A stretch of DNA of 6,570 nt. It comes from an uncultured Bacteroides sp. (lineage in GTDB: Bacteria > Bacteroidota > Bacteroidia > Bacteroidales > Bacteroidaceae). Below the pieces are notes generated by a model. That model did no database searches. It saw only the letters and a program-made list of their open reading frames with translations, and had not been told where the DNA came from. The position numbers and the translations under genes were made by a program. This document shows positions 1 through 5,961 of the stretch, in pieces (within the stretch, counting starts at the first letter, position 1; each line of letters starts with the position of its first letter). The DNA lies in the NCBI GenBank assembly GCA_934716785.1, contig CAKUYM010000241.1, positions 1 to 6,570 on the forward strand, read 5' to 3'.

Positions 1-1
1 G

Positions 2-75
2 AGCCTCTTGTCGGATTCGAACCAACGACCCCGAGATTACAAATCACGTGCTCTGGCCAACTGAGCTAAAGAGGC
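2..75 (-). tRNA. tRNA-Thr, anticodon UGU
   Basis: The reverse complement folds into a full cloverleaf. The acceptor stem GCCTCTT/AAGAGGC has seven pairs, the D stem is GCTC/GAGC, the T arm is GTTGG-TTCGAAT-CCGAC, and the discriminator is U (position 2). The seven-base anticodon loop TTTGTAA gives UGU, which reads the threonine codon ACA. The anticodon stem CGTGA/TCTCG contains one U-U mismatch, which I take to be a normal feature of this tRNA rather than decay because all other stems are intact. A complete CCA end cannot be judged at the window edge. The tRNA lies 95 bases after hpf and has its own promoter. In Bacteroides this tRNA usually leads a tRNA-tuf transcription unit, which would lie beyond the left edge (from memory, not visible here). 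Confidence 0.97.
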
Positions 76-124
76 GCTCTATTAAAAATGCAACCGTCAC
101 GTTCTAACGCGAGCGAAACGGCTG

Positions 125-155
125 CAAATTTAGTTATTTATTTCTTTCCCGCAAA
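125..155 (-). promoter_or_regulatory. Bacteroides-type promoter of tRNA-Thr
   Basis: On the minus strand there is a -33 TTTG (152-155), a spacer of exactly 19 bases, and a -7 element TAAATTTG (125-132) that matches TAnnTTTG at every fixed position. Transcription would start near 118-120 and give a leader of roughly 45 bases before the tRNA. The promoter lies entirely in the hpf-tRNA gap, so the tRNA and whatever follows it can be transcribed independently of the rpsU operon. Confidence 0.8.
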
Positions 156-170
156 ATATTTGCGATTTTT

Positions 171-470
171 TTATTTGCTACGCTGTTTTTCCTTGTATTT
201 CACCAGTTGTTTGCCGAGAGCTTCCACATCCAAATCAATAGCTTCTTCGAATGTATCACACACTTTGCTTGCATAAAACTCACCGTTCGGAACGAGTATC
301 TTAATGCCAGCTTCTTTATTCTCAGCGACTTCCGGCTTCACAACCTTTAACGACACCTCTACTTTCTTTATATCTTCGTAATATTTTTCCAACTTAGACA
401 CTTTCTTCTGAATAAATGCCTGCAATTGCTCTGACGCATCAAAGTGAATTGATTGAATTCTAACATCCAT
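171..470 (-). CDS. hpf: Ribosome hibernation promoting factor (HPF/RaiA family)
   Basis: This is a 99-residue protein of the S30AE (HPF/RaiA) family. These proteins bind the 30S decoding centre, block mRNA and tRNA binding, and help store idle ribosomes in stationary phase or starvation. It starts MDVRIQSIHFDAS and ends in a basic tail (KYKEKQRSK). The pattern of strand, helix (SEQLQAFIQKKVSKLEKYY), strands, second helix (FEEAIDLDVEALGKQL) is that of the short family form, with no C-terminal dimerisation domain of the long HPF type. The open frame extends 21 codons upstream to 533, but that would overlap the recombinase. The ATG at 468-470 is chosen because AAGGAGGT (475-482) sits just before it. 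It is the third gene of rpsU-recombinase-hpf, 16 bases after the recombinase stop, which fits translational coupling. Whether it is the only HPF of the organism cannot be seen. Confidence 0.93.
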   Translation of the reverse strand: MDVRIQSIHFDASEQLQAFIQKKVSKLEKYYEDIKKVEVSLKVVKPEVAENKEAGIKILVPNGEFYASKVCDTFEEAIDLDVEALGKQLVKYKEKQRSK

Positions 471-474
471 ACTT

Positions 475-482
475 ACCTCCTT
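475..482 (-). promoter_or_regulatory. Strong Shine-Dalgarno sequence of hpf
   Basis: The minus strand reads AAGGAGGT, an eight-base complement to the 16S rRNA 3' end. GGAGG ends five bases before the hpf ATG. It decides the start at 470 against the longer open frame. It stands out because the other protein genes in this window (rpsU, the recombinase, pepP, the carbonic anhydrase, the lipoprotein) have no such site directly before their start, as is usual in Bacteroidetes. Confidence 0.85.
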
Positions 483-486
483 GTTT

Positions 487-1368
487 TTAAGCTCTTGGAT
501 GAGCTTGTTTATACACTTTTTTAAGTTCTTCAAATGTAGCGTGCGTATAGATCTCGGTAGTTGTTATACTCTCGTGACCCAAAAGTTCTTTTACCGCACC
601 CAGCTCCGCCTCATTATTCAACATCGTGGTAGCAAAAGTATGCCTCAACACGTGAGGGCTCTTTTTTTTCAGCGTCGCCACCTTTGACAGATTCCGTCTC
701 ACTAAATTATAGACTAAATTCTTATAAAGCCGTTCACCGTTTTCTCTAACAAAAAAAGCATCCGACCTCACCGGAATTGTTTCGTTTCTTATGTCGATAT
801 ACCCAAGCATCAAGTCCCGCAGTTCCTCGCCAAACGGAATCAATCTCTGCTTACTTCTTTTCCCGGTCACTTTCAAAAGAGAAGCCGAAAAATCCACATC
901 CTTATCATCCAGACCAATCAACTCGGAAAGTCTCATACCGGTAGTATAAAAGACTTCAATAATCAACCGATCCCGACAACCTTTAAACTCCTCGCCAAAA
1001 TCCGTATCATCCAACAAACGATTCATTTCGCTTTCTTTCAAAAACACGGGCAACGGCTTTTTATTTTTAGGTCCCTTTATTCTGCATAAAGGGTCTACAA
1101 TCGTTTCCCCTTGCTTTAAAAGATACTTATAAAACGTCCGAAGCGAACTCAGCTTGCGATTTACTGAAGTTGAAGTGTAGCCTTTATCCATCAACGAAAC
1201 CATCCATTCACGAATCAGCTCAGCCTCCACCTTCAGTGGATCAAATTCTCTGTACTCTTCCTGAGCGAACTCCTGCAGTTGCCTTATATCCTCACCGTAT
1301 GCAAGAACGGTTTTTTCAGAATAATTCCGCTCATACCGGAGATAGTCCAGAAAAGATTCTATCAACAT
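487..1368 (-). CDS. XerC/XerD-like tyrosine recombinase
   Basis: This 293-residue site-specific recombinase/integrase has the usual XerC/XerD length. The N-terminal SAM-like DNA-binding domain (about residues 1-90, with YLRYERNYSEKTVLAY) is followed by the catalytic domain (about 110-290). All catalytic residues are visible: Arg146 (TTGMRLSEL), Lys170 (TGKRSKQR), His239 and Arg242 (HVLRHTFAT), His265 (LLGHESITTT) and the nucleophile Tyr274 (EIYTH). Xer proteins resolve chromosome dimers at dif with FtsK, but this housekeeping copy, fixed between rpsU and hpf, may be XerC, XerD or a paralogue; sequence alone does not settle it. The frame is open to 1395, but the ATG at 1366-1368 begins the conserved MLIESFLDYLRYERNYS segment and gives the family length. 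It lies 73 bases after rpsU and 16 before hpf, so co-transcription is likely. Confidence 0.93.
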   Translation of the reverse strand: MLIESFLDYLRYERNYSEKTVLAYGEDIRQLQEFAQEEYREFDPLKVEAELIREWMVSLMDKGYTSTSVNRKLSSLRTFYKYLLKQGETIVDPLCRIKGPKNKKPLPVFLKESEMNRLLDDTDFGEEFKGCRDRLIIEVFYTTGMRLSELIGLDDKDVDFSASLLKVTGKRSKQRLIPFGEELRDLMLGYIDIRNETIPVRSDAFFVRENGERLYKNLVYNLVRRNLSKVATLKKKSPHVLRHTFATTMLNNEAELGAVKELLGHESITTTEIYTHATFEELKKVYKQAHPRA

Positions 1369-1395
1369 AATATCGCTACATCTAAAATCGTGCAA

Positions 1396-1426
1396 CGAAT
1401 GTATGAAAAGAAATCAATAATTCAAA
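1396..1426 (-). promoter_or_regulatory. Possible internal promoter for the recombinase and hpf
   Basis: In the rpsU-recombinase gap the minus strand carries TTTG (1423-1426), 19 bases, then TACATTCG (1396-1403). The -7 differs from TAnnTTTG at one fixed position. Transcription would begin near 1389, about 20 bases before the recombinase ATG. This would let recombinase and hpf be made apart from rpsU. The spacing is exact but the -7 is imperfect, so it is tentative. Confidence 0.4.
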
Positions 1427-1443
1427 GGAAATTACGAATTATT
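1416..1443 (-). terminator. Weak hairpin after rpsU, possible attenuator
   Basis: AATAATTC (1416-1423) and GAATTATT (1436-1443) form a perfect 8-bp but AT-rich stem with a 12-base loop, beginning inside the rpsU stop codon. On the minus strand a T-rich run (TGATTTCTTTTC) follows. It could lower read-through from the highly expressed rpsU into the recombinase. The stem is weak, and it overlaps the -33 of the possible internal promoter. Confidence 0.35.
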
Positions 1444-1633
1444 AATCTTCTACTTGCTGAAGTTTCTGTACGTAAACTGCACGTTCTCTCTTAAGTCTGT
1501 TAACTACAGAGGGTTTGTCAAACTGTTGTCTGCTTCTCAGTTCTTTTACGATACCAGTTTTCTCAAATTTTCTTTTAAACTTCTTCAGCGCTTTTTCAAT
1601 GTTTTCGCCTTCTTTTACAGGTACTACAATCAT
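1442..1633 (-). CDS. rpsU: Small-subunit ribosomal protein bS21
   Basis: This 63-residue basic protein starts MIVVPVKEGENIEKALKKFK and carries the bS21 signature: a strand (IVVPVKEGENIEKAL), then long basic helices (KKFKRKFEKTG, KELRSRQQFDKPS, VNRLKRERAVYVQKL). The length is normal for the family. bS21 sits on the 30S platform near the 16S 3' end. In Bacteroidetes ribosomes, bS21 together with bS18 and bS6 is known to help hide the anti-Shine-Dalgarno, which explains why most mRNAs there lack Shine-Dalgarno sites. Here the rpsU leader has none either, unlike the Flavobacterium case, where rpsU itself has a strong one. It is the first gene of the minus-strand operon, with a near-consensus promoter about 50 bases upstream, and faces away from the aminopeptidase gene. 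Confidence 0.97.
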   Translation of the reverse strand: MIVVPVKEGENIEKALKKFKRKFEKTGIVKELRSRQQFDKPSVVNRLKRERAVYVQKLQQVED

Positions 1634-1686
1634 TTTGTTACTATTAATATGTTATGATTAAAAATTTCTGCAGTCAAATTGCGTGG

Positions 1687-1717
1687 CAAAATTACACATA
1701 CTTTCTTTATTCACAAA
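1687..1717 (-). promoter_or_regulatory. Bacteroides-type promoter of the rpsU operon
   Basis: The minus strand carries TTTG (1714-1717), a 19-base spacer and TAATTTTG (1687-1694), matching both consensus boxes at every fixed position. Transcription should begin near 1680, leaving a leader of about 47 bases before the rpsU ATG at 1633. It is back to back with the aminopeptidase promoter, so 1634-1820 is a divergent regulatory region. Confidence 0.8.
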
Positions 1718-1778
1718 ACTTTCGGCAAATATTTCTCAAAAACTATTCATAAACAAGTCATTAAATGCAGAAAGTTAG

Positions 1779-1786
1779 TACCTTTG
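1779..1786 (+). promoter_or_regulatory. -7 element of the aminopeptidase promoter
   Basis: TACCTTTG is an exact match to the Bacteroides -7 TAnnTTTG, 34 bases before the aminopeptidase ATG, with a start near 1793. No TTTG is found 19-21 bases upstream, so the -33 is degenerate and the promoter may be weaker or need help. Confidence 0.55.
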
Positions 1787-1820
1787 AATCACTTATGTAC
1801 CTATATAATATAATTAAAGC

Positions 1821-3602
1821 ATGAAACAGAGTATAAAAGAACGATTACATGCGCTACGCATGGCTTTTCATTCCGACGGCATCAAAGCGTTTATCATTCC
1901 GAGCACCGATCCGCACTTGAGCGAATATGTAGCTCCGCACTGGATGTCACGGGAGTGGATCTCCGGCTTTACAGGTTCTGCCGGAACAGTAGTGGTACTT
2001 ACGGACAAAGCCGGACTATGGACTGACTCCCGTTATTTTCTGCAAGCCGAAAAAGAGTTGGAAGGCAGCGGCATTACATTATACAAGGAGATGCTGGCGG
2101 AAACTCCGAGCATCACCAACTTCCTCTGCCAGAATCTAAAGCCGGGAGAATCCGTGAGCATTGACGGAAAAATGTTCTCGGTGCAACAAGTGGAACTGAT
2201 GAAAGAAGAGCTTGCAGCCCACCGGATACAGGTCGACATATTCGGCGACCCGCTAAAAGAGATCTGGAAAGACCGCCCTTCCATCCCCGACACCCCGGCT
2301 TTCGTCTACGACATTAAATATGCAGGAAAAACTTGTGAAGAGAAAATTGCTGCTATCCGTGCCGAGCTGAAGAAAAAAGGCATCTACGCCCTTTTCATAT
2401 CCGCCCTCGACGAGATTGCATGGACGCTTAACCTGAGGGGATACGACGTACATTGCAATCCGGTAGTGGTCAGCTATTTGCTGATTACCCAAGATGATAC
2501 GACTTATTTCATCTCTCCGGAGAAGGTCACTCAAGAAGTGGAACGCTACTTAAAGGGGCAGCATGTAGACCTGCACGATTATAATAAGGTGGAGAGTTTT
2601 CTAAACAACTTCATCGGCAAGAATATCCTTATCGACCCTAAAAAGACCAATTTCGCGATTTACTCTTCCATCAATCCGGATTGCTCGATTGTCCGTGGAG
2701 AATCTCCGGTTGCATTATTGAAAGCGATTCGTAACGAGCAAGAAATAGCCGGCATTCATGCCGCCATGCAGCGGGACGGCGTGGCACTCGTCAAATTCCT
2801 CAAATGGTTGGAAGAGGCAGTACCTTCCGGCAAAGAGACCGAGCTGAGCGTAGACAAGAAATTGCATGAGTTCAGAGCTGCCCAACCTCTTTATATGGGA
2901 GAAAGTTTTGATACCATTGCGGGATATAAGGAGCATGGGGCAATCGTACACTATTCCGCTACCCCGGAAACTGACGTGACCCTCCACCCGAAAGGTTTTC
3001 TGCTCCTGGACTCCGGAGCCCAATACTTGGACGGCACGACCGACATCACACGAACGATTGCTTTGGGCGAGCTCACCGAAGAAGAGAAAACAGACTATAC
3101 CTTAATATTAAAAGGGCACATCGCATTGGCAATGGCCAAGTTTCCTGCCGGAACCCGTGGCGCGCAACTCGATGTGCTGGCACGTCTGCCGATTTGGAAG
3201 CACGGAATGAATTTCCTCCATGGCACCGGTCACGGAGTCGGCCACTTCCTGAGCGTGCATGAAGGCCCGCAAAGCATCCGCATGAATGAGAATCCGGTAG
3301 TGCTACAGCCGGGCATGGTCACCTCCAACGAACCCGGTGTATATAAAGCCGGCAGCCATGGAATACGCACGGAGAACCTAACGTTGGTCTGCAAAGACGG
3401 GGAAGGCATGTTTGGCGAATATTATAAATTCGAGACTATCACGTTATGCCCGATTTGCAAAAAGGGAATCATCAAGGAGATGCTGACCGATGAAGAGACG
3501 GGATGGCTGAACAGCTACCACCAAGCTGTGTACGAAAAACTTTCTCCGGATCTTGACGAAAACGAGAGAGCCTGGCTGCGAGAGGCAACCGCTCCCATTT
3601 AA
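1821..3602 (+). CDS. pepP: Xaa-Pro aminopeptidase, M24B family
   Basis: This 593-residue metallopeptidase of the large, three-domain Xaa-Pro aminopeptidase type (like eukaryotic XPNPEP1) removes an N-terminal residue that precedes proline. Two creatinase-like N-terminal domains (about 1-150 and 160-305) precede the pita-bread catalytic domain (about 310-525) and the M24 C-terminal domain (about 530-593, CPICKKGIIKEMLTDEE). The five metal ligands are visible by alignment from memory to human XPNPEP1: Asp397 and Asp408 (DSGAQYLDGTTDITRT), His471 (HGTGHGVGH), Glu504 (SNEPGVY) and Glu518 (GIRTENL). His377 (GAIVHYSA) and His480 (LSVHEGP) are the likely catalytic histidines. No signal peptide, so cytoplasmic, probably finishing breakdown of proline-rich peptides. 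The ATG at 1821 has no Shine-Dalgarno but lies just behind a -7 element. The symbol follows common annotation; the architecture differs from the shorter E. coli PepP. Confidence 0.96.
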   Translation: MKQSIKERLHALRMAFHSDGIKAFIIPSTDPHLSEYVAPHWMSREWISGFTGSAGTVVVLTDKAGLWTDSRYFLQAEKELEGSGITLYKEMLAETPSITNFLCQNLKPGESVSIDGKMFSVQQVELMKEELAAHRIQVDIFGDPLKEIWKDRPSIPDTPAFVYDIKYAGKTCEEKIAAIRAELKKKGIYALFISALDEIAWTLNLRGYDVHCNPVVVSYLLITQDDTTYFISPEKVTQEVERYLKGQHVDLHDYNKVESFLNNFIGKNILIDPKKTNFAIYSSINPDCSIVRGESPVALLKAIRNEQEIAGIHAAMQRDGVALVKFLKWLEEAVPSGKETELSVDKKLHEFRAAQPLYMGESFDTIAGYKEHGAIVHYSATPETDVTLHPKGFLLLDSGAQYLDGTTDITRTIALGELTEEEKTDYTLILKGHIALAMAKFPAGTRGAQLDVLARLPIWKHGMNFLHGTGHGVGHFLSVHEGPQSIRMNENPVVLQPGMVTSNEPGVYKAGSHGIRTENLTLVCKDGEGMFGEYYKFETITLCPICKKGIIKEMLTDEETGWLNSYHQAVYEKLSPDLDENERAWLREATAPI

Positions 3603-3626
3603 ACAGGTGCCATCTGTTAAGCCGGC

Positions 3627-3674
3627 ATTATCTGACACCCGAATCCCAAACACCGATTCCGGGTGTCAGATAAT
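3627..3674. repeat. Long hairpin between the aminopeptidase and carbonic anhydrase genes
   Basis: The 19-base arm 3627-3645 pairs with 3655-3674. Fifteen outer pairs (ATTATCTGACACCCG) are perfect, then one bulged base, then four more pairs (AATC/GATT), closing a 9-base loop. No T-run follows on either strand, so a standard intrinsic terminator is not supported. It starts 25 bases after the aminopeptidase stop and ends 46 bases before the next ATG. It could be an RNA-stabilising or processing structure, an unusual terminator, or an operator-like palindrome. No clear promoter follows it, so some read-through into the carbonic anhydrase gene seems likely. Confidence 0.85.
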
Positions 3675-3720
3675 ATAGAGCATCCTATCAAATAAAACCT
3701 TTTCAGAAACAATTTATCAT

Positions 3721-4236
3721 ATGGCTTTAATTAAATCAGTACGAGGATTTACTCCCGAAATCGGAGAGAACTGTTTCCTGGCAGATAACGCAACCATCAT
3801 AGGAGATGTGAAAATAGGAAATGATTGCAGCATCTGGTTCAATACTGTATTGCGGGGTGACGTCAACTCCATACGAATCGGCAACGGAGTCAACATCCAA
3901 GACGGAAGCGTGTTGCATACGCTATATCAGAAATCAACAATCGAAATAGGCGACCGTGTTTCCGTAGGACACAATGTAACCATTCACGGAGCAACTATCA
4001 AAGACTATGCTTTAATCGGAATGGGTTCTACCCTACTCGACCATGCCACAGTAGGCGAAGGGGCAATCGTTGCCGCGGGTTCATTAGTATTAAGCAATAC
4101 CGTAATTGAGCCCGGAAGCATCTGGGGAGGAGTTCCTGCCAGATTCATAAAAAAGATAGATCCGGAACAAGCGAAAGAATTAAACCAAAAGATTGCGCAC
4201 AATTACCTGATGTATTCGCAGTGGTACAAAGAATAG
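3721..4236 (+). CDS. Gamma-carbonic-anhydrase-like hexapeptide protein
   Basis: This 171-residue left-handed beta-helix protein belongs to the gamma carbonic anhydrase/YrdA/PaaY group. Hexapeptide repeats run from about residue 12 to 138 (for example IGDVKIG, IRIGNGVNIQ, IEIGDRVSVG, ATVGEGAIVAAG), followed by a C-terminal helix (about 147-168, DPEQAKELNQKIAHNYL) that packs against the trimer. The three zinc histidines are present: His66 (SVLHT), His84 and His89 (GHNVTIHG). The conserved Arg45 and Asp47 (LRGDVNS) and Gln60 (NIQDG) are also present. These are trimeric cytoplasmic proteins with zinc or iron between subunits. The catalytic Glu-bearing loops of archaeal Cam are absent, as in YrdA-type proteins, so carbonic anhydrase activity is possible but unproven. 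It lies 118 bases after the aminopeptidase on the same strand and has no recognisable promoter or Shine-Dalgarno of its own. Confidence 0.95.
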   Translation: MALIKSVRGFTPEIGENCFLADNATIIGDVKIGNDCSIWFNTVLRGDVNSIRIGNGVNIQDGSVLHTLYQKSTIEIGDRVSVGHNVTIHGATIKDYALIGMGSTLLDHATVGEGAIVAAGSLVLSNTVIEPGSIWGGVPARFIKKIDPEQAKELNQKIAHNYLMYSQWYKE

Positions 4237-4258
4237 CATTACATAAACAACAGGACAA

Positions 4259-4306
4259 AGTTCTTCCTTACTCTTAAAACATAAATAGTAAAGGAAGAAC
4301 TCTTTT
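4259..4306 (+). terminator. Intrinsic terminator, probably shared by convergent genes
   Basis: AGTTCTTCCTTACT (4259-4272) pairs with AGTAAAGGAAGAACT (4287-4301): 14 pairs, one bulged base and a 14-base loop. On the plus strand CTTTT follows at once. On the minus strand a shorter CTTTG follows. It lies 22 bases after the carbonic anhydrase stop, between that gene and the convergent lipoprotein gene, so it may work in both directions, better on plus. Confidence 0.75.
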
Positions 4307-4400
4307 CCTATATCAGAAAAAACATACAATTGTCCATTCCCGAAGTTTAATCATAGAAAATATCCGAAGAGAAATTCCTATTAGACAAAATATCTATTGT

Positions 4401-5129
4401 TCAATAAGCATCCGCAAATCTCACCACTCCAGAAGCCTCACCACCCACGGGGCCTTTAGTTGAGAAATTCCAAGAATACGGAGATTGCCCTCCATTCGTA
4501 ATCCACCAATACCGATTAACCTTTCCATTAGTAGTACTCGAACTATACATCGTAAACGTATTGCCATGCGAAGAAGTCCCCGTATAGTAAGTGAATGACA
4601 CCAGCCAATATCCTCTACAATAATTTACAGAAAATGAGCTCGTAATCCTATCCGGACCTTCAAAAGAGACCGAAGAAAGATTCCAATCTCCTCCGTAGAA
4701 TGACAATGAAGGATACCCACGAGTGGCAACAAAGCTATTGCTTGACGCCTTCTCATCCTTAAATGAAAGTTCATTACTACTACCAATAGTATATGACTTA
4801 ACCCCCTTTCCCGTAGACAGCAACAAGATAGTAACCTCTCCTTTGCGGAGACTCTCTTTTATCTTCTCATTCAGTTCATCTATATTCTCAAAAATCGGAA
4901 TAAGATTATCCTCGAAAATTCCTTCTGCAAGAATAATGCTATCAGTAATCGAAACTGAATAAGAATAATTGACTGTATCAATCACCATAAACTTATTCAC
5001 AATGCGTAAATCCTCTGCGAACGTATGAGGAATAACCGATTTTCGCACTTCAACCTCCTCATATCTATCCACACAACTAAAAGTTATCATCGCCACAACA
5101 CCAAGCAGCAGAAATAAAAATATTCTCAT
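4401..5129 (-). CDS. Predicted secreted lipoprotein of unknown function
   Basis: I do not recognise this 242-residue protein. It begins with a lipoprotein signal peptide: MRIF, a hydrophobic stretch at residues 5-17, and a relaxed lipobox TFSC with the lipidated Cys19. The residues after Cys19 (VDRYEEVE) are acidic, resembling the Bacteroidetes export signal that sends lipoproteins to the cell surface. This is suggestive only. Residues 60-100 look mixed, with a charged helix (ENIDELNEKIKESLRK). The C-terminal half (about 135-242) is rich in Ser, Thr, Tyr, Trp and Gly with short strands, as in a beta-sandwich or adhesin-like fold. A lone Cys171 lies in it. It faces the carbonic anhydrase gene across a terminator and stands alone. 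The start is set by the signal peptide; no Shine-Dalgarno precedes it. No clear promoter is found upstream. Confidence 0.8.
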   Translation of the reverse strand: MRIFLFLLLGVVAMITFSCVDRYEEVEVRKSVIPHTFAEDLRIVNKFMVIDTVNYSYSVSITDSIILAEGIFEDNLIPIFENIDELNEKIKESLRKGEVTILLLSTGKGVKSYTIGSSNELSFKDEKASSNSFVATRGYPSLSFYGGDWNLSSVSFEGPDRITSSFSVNYCRGYWLVSFTYYTGTSSHGNTFTMYSSSTTNGKVNRYWWITNGGQSPYSWNFSTKGPVGGEASGVVRFADAY

Positions 5130-5143
5130 ATCTATTGTTTCTA

Positions 5144-5161
5144 TTATTTGTTATTCTTCAT
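5144..5161 (-). CDS. Five-codon leader ORF upstream of the lipoprotein gene
   Basis: The minus strand reads AGGAGG (5166-5171), four bases, then ATG AAG AAT AAC AAA TAA (MKNNK). Its stop is 14 bases before the lipoprotein ATG, and it is in a different frame. With such a strong Shine-Dalgarno in a genome that mostly lacks them, it may be a translated leader that feeds ribosomes to the lipoprotein start by re-initiation, or a remnant. No other evidence for expression exists. Confidence 0.4.
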   Translation of the reverse strand: MKNNK

Positions 5162-5171
5162 AAATCCTCCT

Positions 5172-5518
5172 GCTCCACAATATTCAAATTACCAAGTTGA
5201 CACTTTCTGATACAGCATAAAGCTTGAGTTTTCATTTATCATATCATATTTTCCCGTTTAATCGCGGTAAACATACTCCAAAAGCACATTTTTTGTTTTT
5301 ATTTTCCTAAAAATCAACAAATTGTCAGTATATTCCCTATAAAAAGCCCGATTCATCAAAAGCGATGGACACAACCGAGACATCCTATGAAAGTATACAG
5401 TTTGGCATTACATAAGACCGATTCTATATAACAATTTTAAAGTTGACACAACCAATAGATAACCTTAATACCAATTTCATACGAAAACAGTGAAGGAAAA
5501 AGACTTCCACCCAATATA
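5172..5518. other. AT-rich intergenic stretch without recognisable content
   Basis: No open frame, RNA gene or strong hairpin was found on either strand. A minus-strand TAATTTG at 5185-5191 is one base short of the -7 consensus and lacks a -33, so no lipoprotein promoter is claimed. A small dyad, GTTTA/TAAAC (near 5256-5272), is at chance level. Confidence 0.5.
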
Positions 5519-5637
5519 TTTTATCGCATTTTACTCTCATAAACCTTCTGTATCCACTTATCCATCGGGGTTTCAGCTATGATGAACAGAGAGATACAAA
5601 AGATTTATGAGGGTATGATAGAGTAAAAACGATAAAA
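5519..5637. repeat. Imperfect inverted repeat
   Basis: The left arm 5519-5554 begins TTTTATCGCATTTTACTCT and ends CATAAACCTTCTGTATC. The right arm 5593-5637, reversed, begins TTTTATCGTTTTTACTCT and ends CATAAATCTTTTGTATC. The right arm carries an extra block of about ten bases (near 5610-5620) between the two matching parts. The inner parts match at 15 of 17 positions. The loop is 38 bases. As RNA it would make a long bulged hairpin; as DNA it may be the eroded ends of a tiny element. No gene lies inside. Confidence 0.75.
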
Positions 5638-5692
5638 ACTTTCTGTTGATATACAGCAGTAACACGCATATTATACATAACGCAGCGAGTGG

Positions 5693-5722
5693 ATTATATA
5701 TAACACGGTTCTTTCATTTAAA
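5693..5722 (+). repeat. Left 30-bp inverted repeat arm
   Basis: It is the inverted partner of 6227-6256, with one mismatch (TTCTTTC here against GAAAGAG there). A partial direct copy of its outer end, ATTATACATAACGC against ATTATATATAACAC (12 of 14), lies just outside at 5670-5683. Confidence 0.9.
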
Positions 5723-5737
5723 GATACGGTTTTGCCA

Positions 5738-5891
5738 GCGTTTCTCTACAGTCTCGTTGGCGTTTCTCTATATAGACACTCCGGTGTCTTTACAGGGAGA
5801 CGCCAGTATCCATGGTTGGAAACTCCCGTTTCCCTACGCGGGAACTGTAGTTTCCCGCCTGGGAACGGGAGTTCCGACGTAGGAAACGAGG
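5738..5891. repeat. Seven-unit tandem array of ~22-bp palindromic units
   Basis: Units start at 5738, 5760, 5784, 5806, 5828, 5850 and 5871, a spacing of 22, 24, 22, 22, 22 and 21. Each is itself an interrupted palindrome: a 5-7 base arm, a 4-6 base centre, the inverted arm, then about four bases. The clearest are GTTTCCC-TACGC-GGGAAC, GTTTCCC-GCCT-GGGAAC and GTTCC-GACGTA-GGAAAC. The first three units are diverged (GCGTTTCTCTA type) and can also pair with one another: 5759-5768 with 5794-5803 as ten pairs including two G-U, around AGACAC-TCCG-GTGTCT. The array lacks stops in several frames and so yields open frames of 7-residue repeats on both strands. I regard those as spurious. It is not a CRISPR array because there are no unique spacers. 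Confidence 0.85.
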
Positions 5892-5961
5892 ACTTTAATT
5901 GTAGGAAAATAAATTTTGATGCTTGGTGTGGCATATTCTTCTTACGCTTCTCTTATACTGT

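Noticed and set aside
151..170. Terminator after hpf (CGCAAA-ATA-TTTGCG with T-run)
   Set aside because: The T-run lies on the plus strand, but hpf and the tRNA are on minus. The stem also overlaps the -33 box of the tRNA-Thr promoter, which explains its bases better.
471..533. Longer hpf start at 533
   Set aside because: It would overlap the recombinase by 47 bases and adds residues not typical of the family. The strong ribosome site points to 470.
1369..1395. Longer recombinase start at 1395
   Set aside because: The nine extra residues (MHDFRCSDI) are not typical of Xer proteins, and the start would lie within or before the possible internal promoter's transcript start.
5194..5449. Direct repeat AAGTTGACAC near 5194 and 5440
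   Set aside because: Ten bases in a 1.4-kb AT-rich gap is close to chance, and the flanks do not match.
5738..5891. CRISPR array
   Set aside because: Units follow one another with only about four bases between, there are no 25-40 base unique spacers, and no cas genes are present.
5746..5934. 62-residue minus-strand open frame
   Set aside because: It is the reverse reading of the same palindromic array, so its repeats (such as LPFPGGK, LQFPRRE) are forced by the DNA. No start signal supports it.
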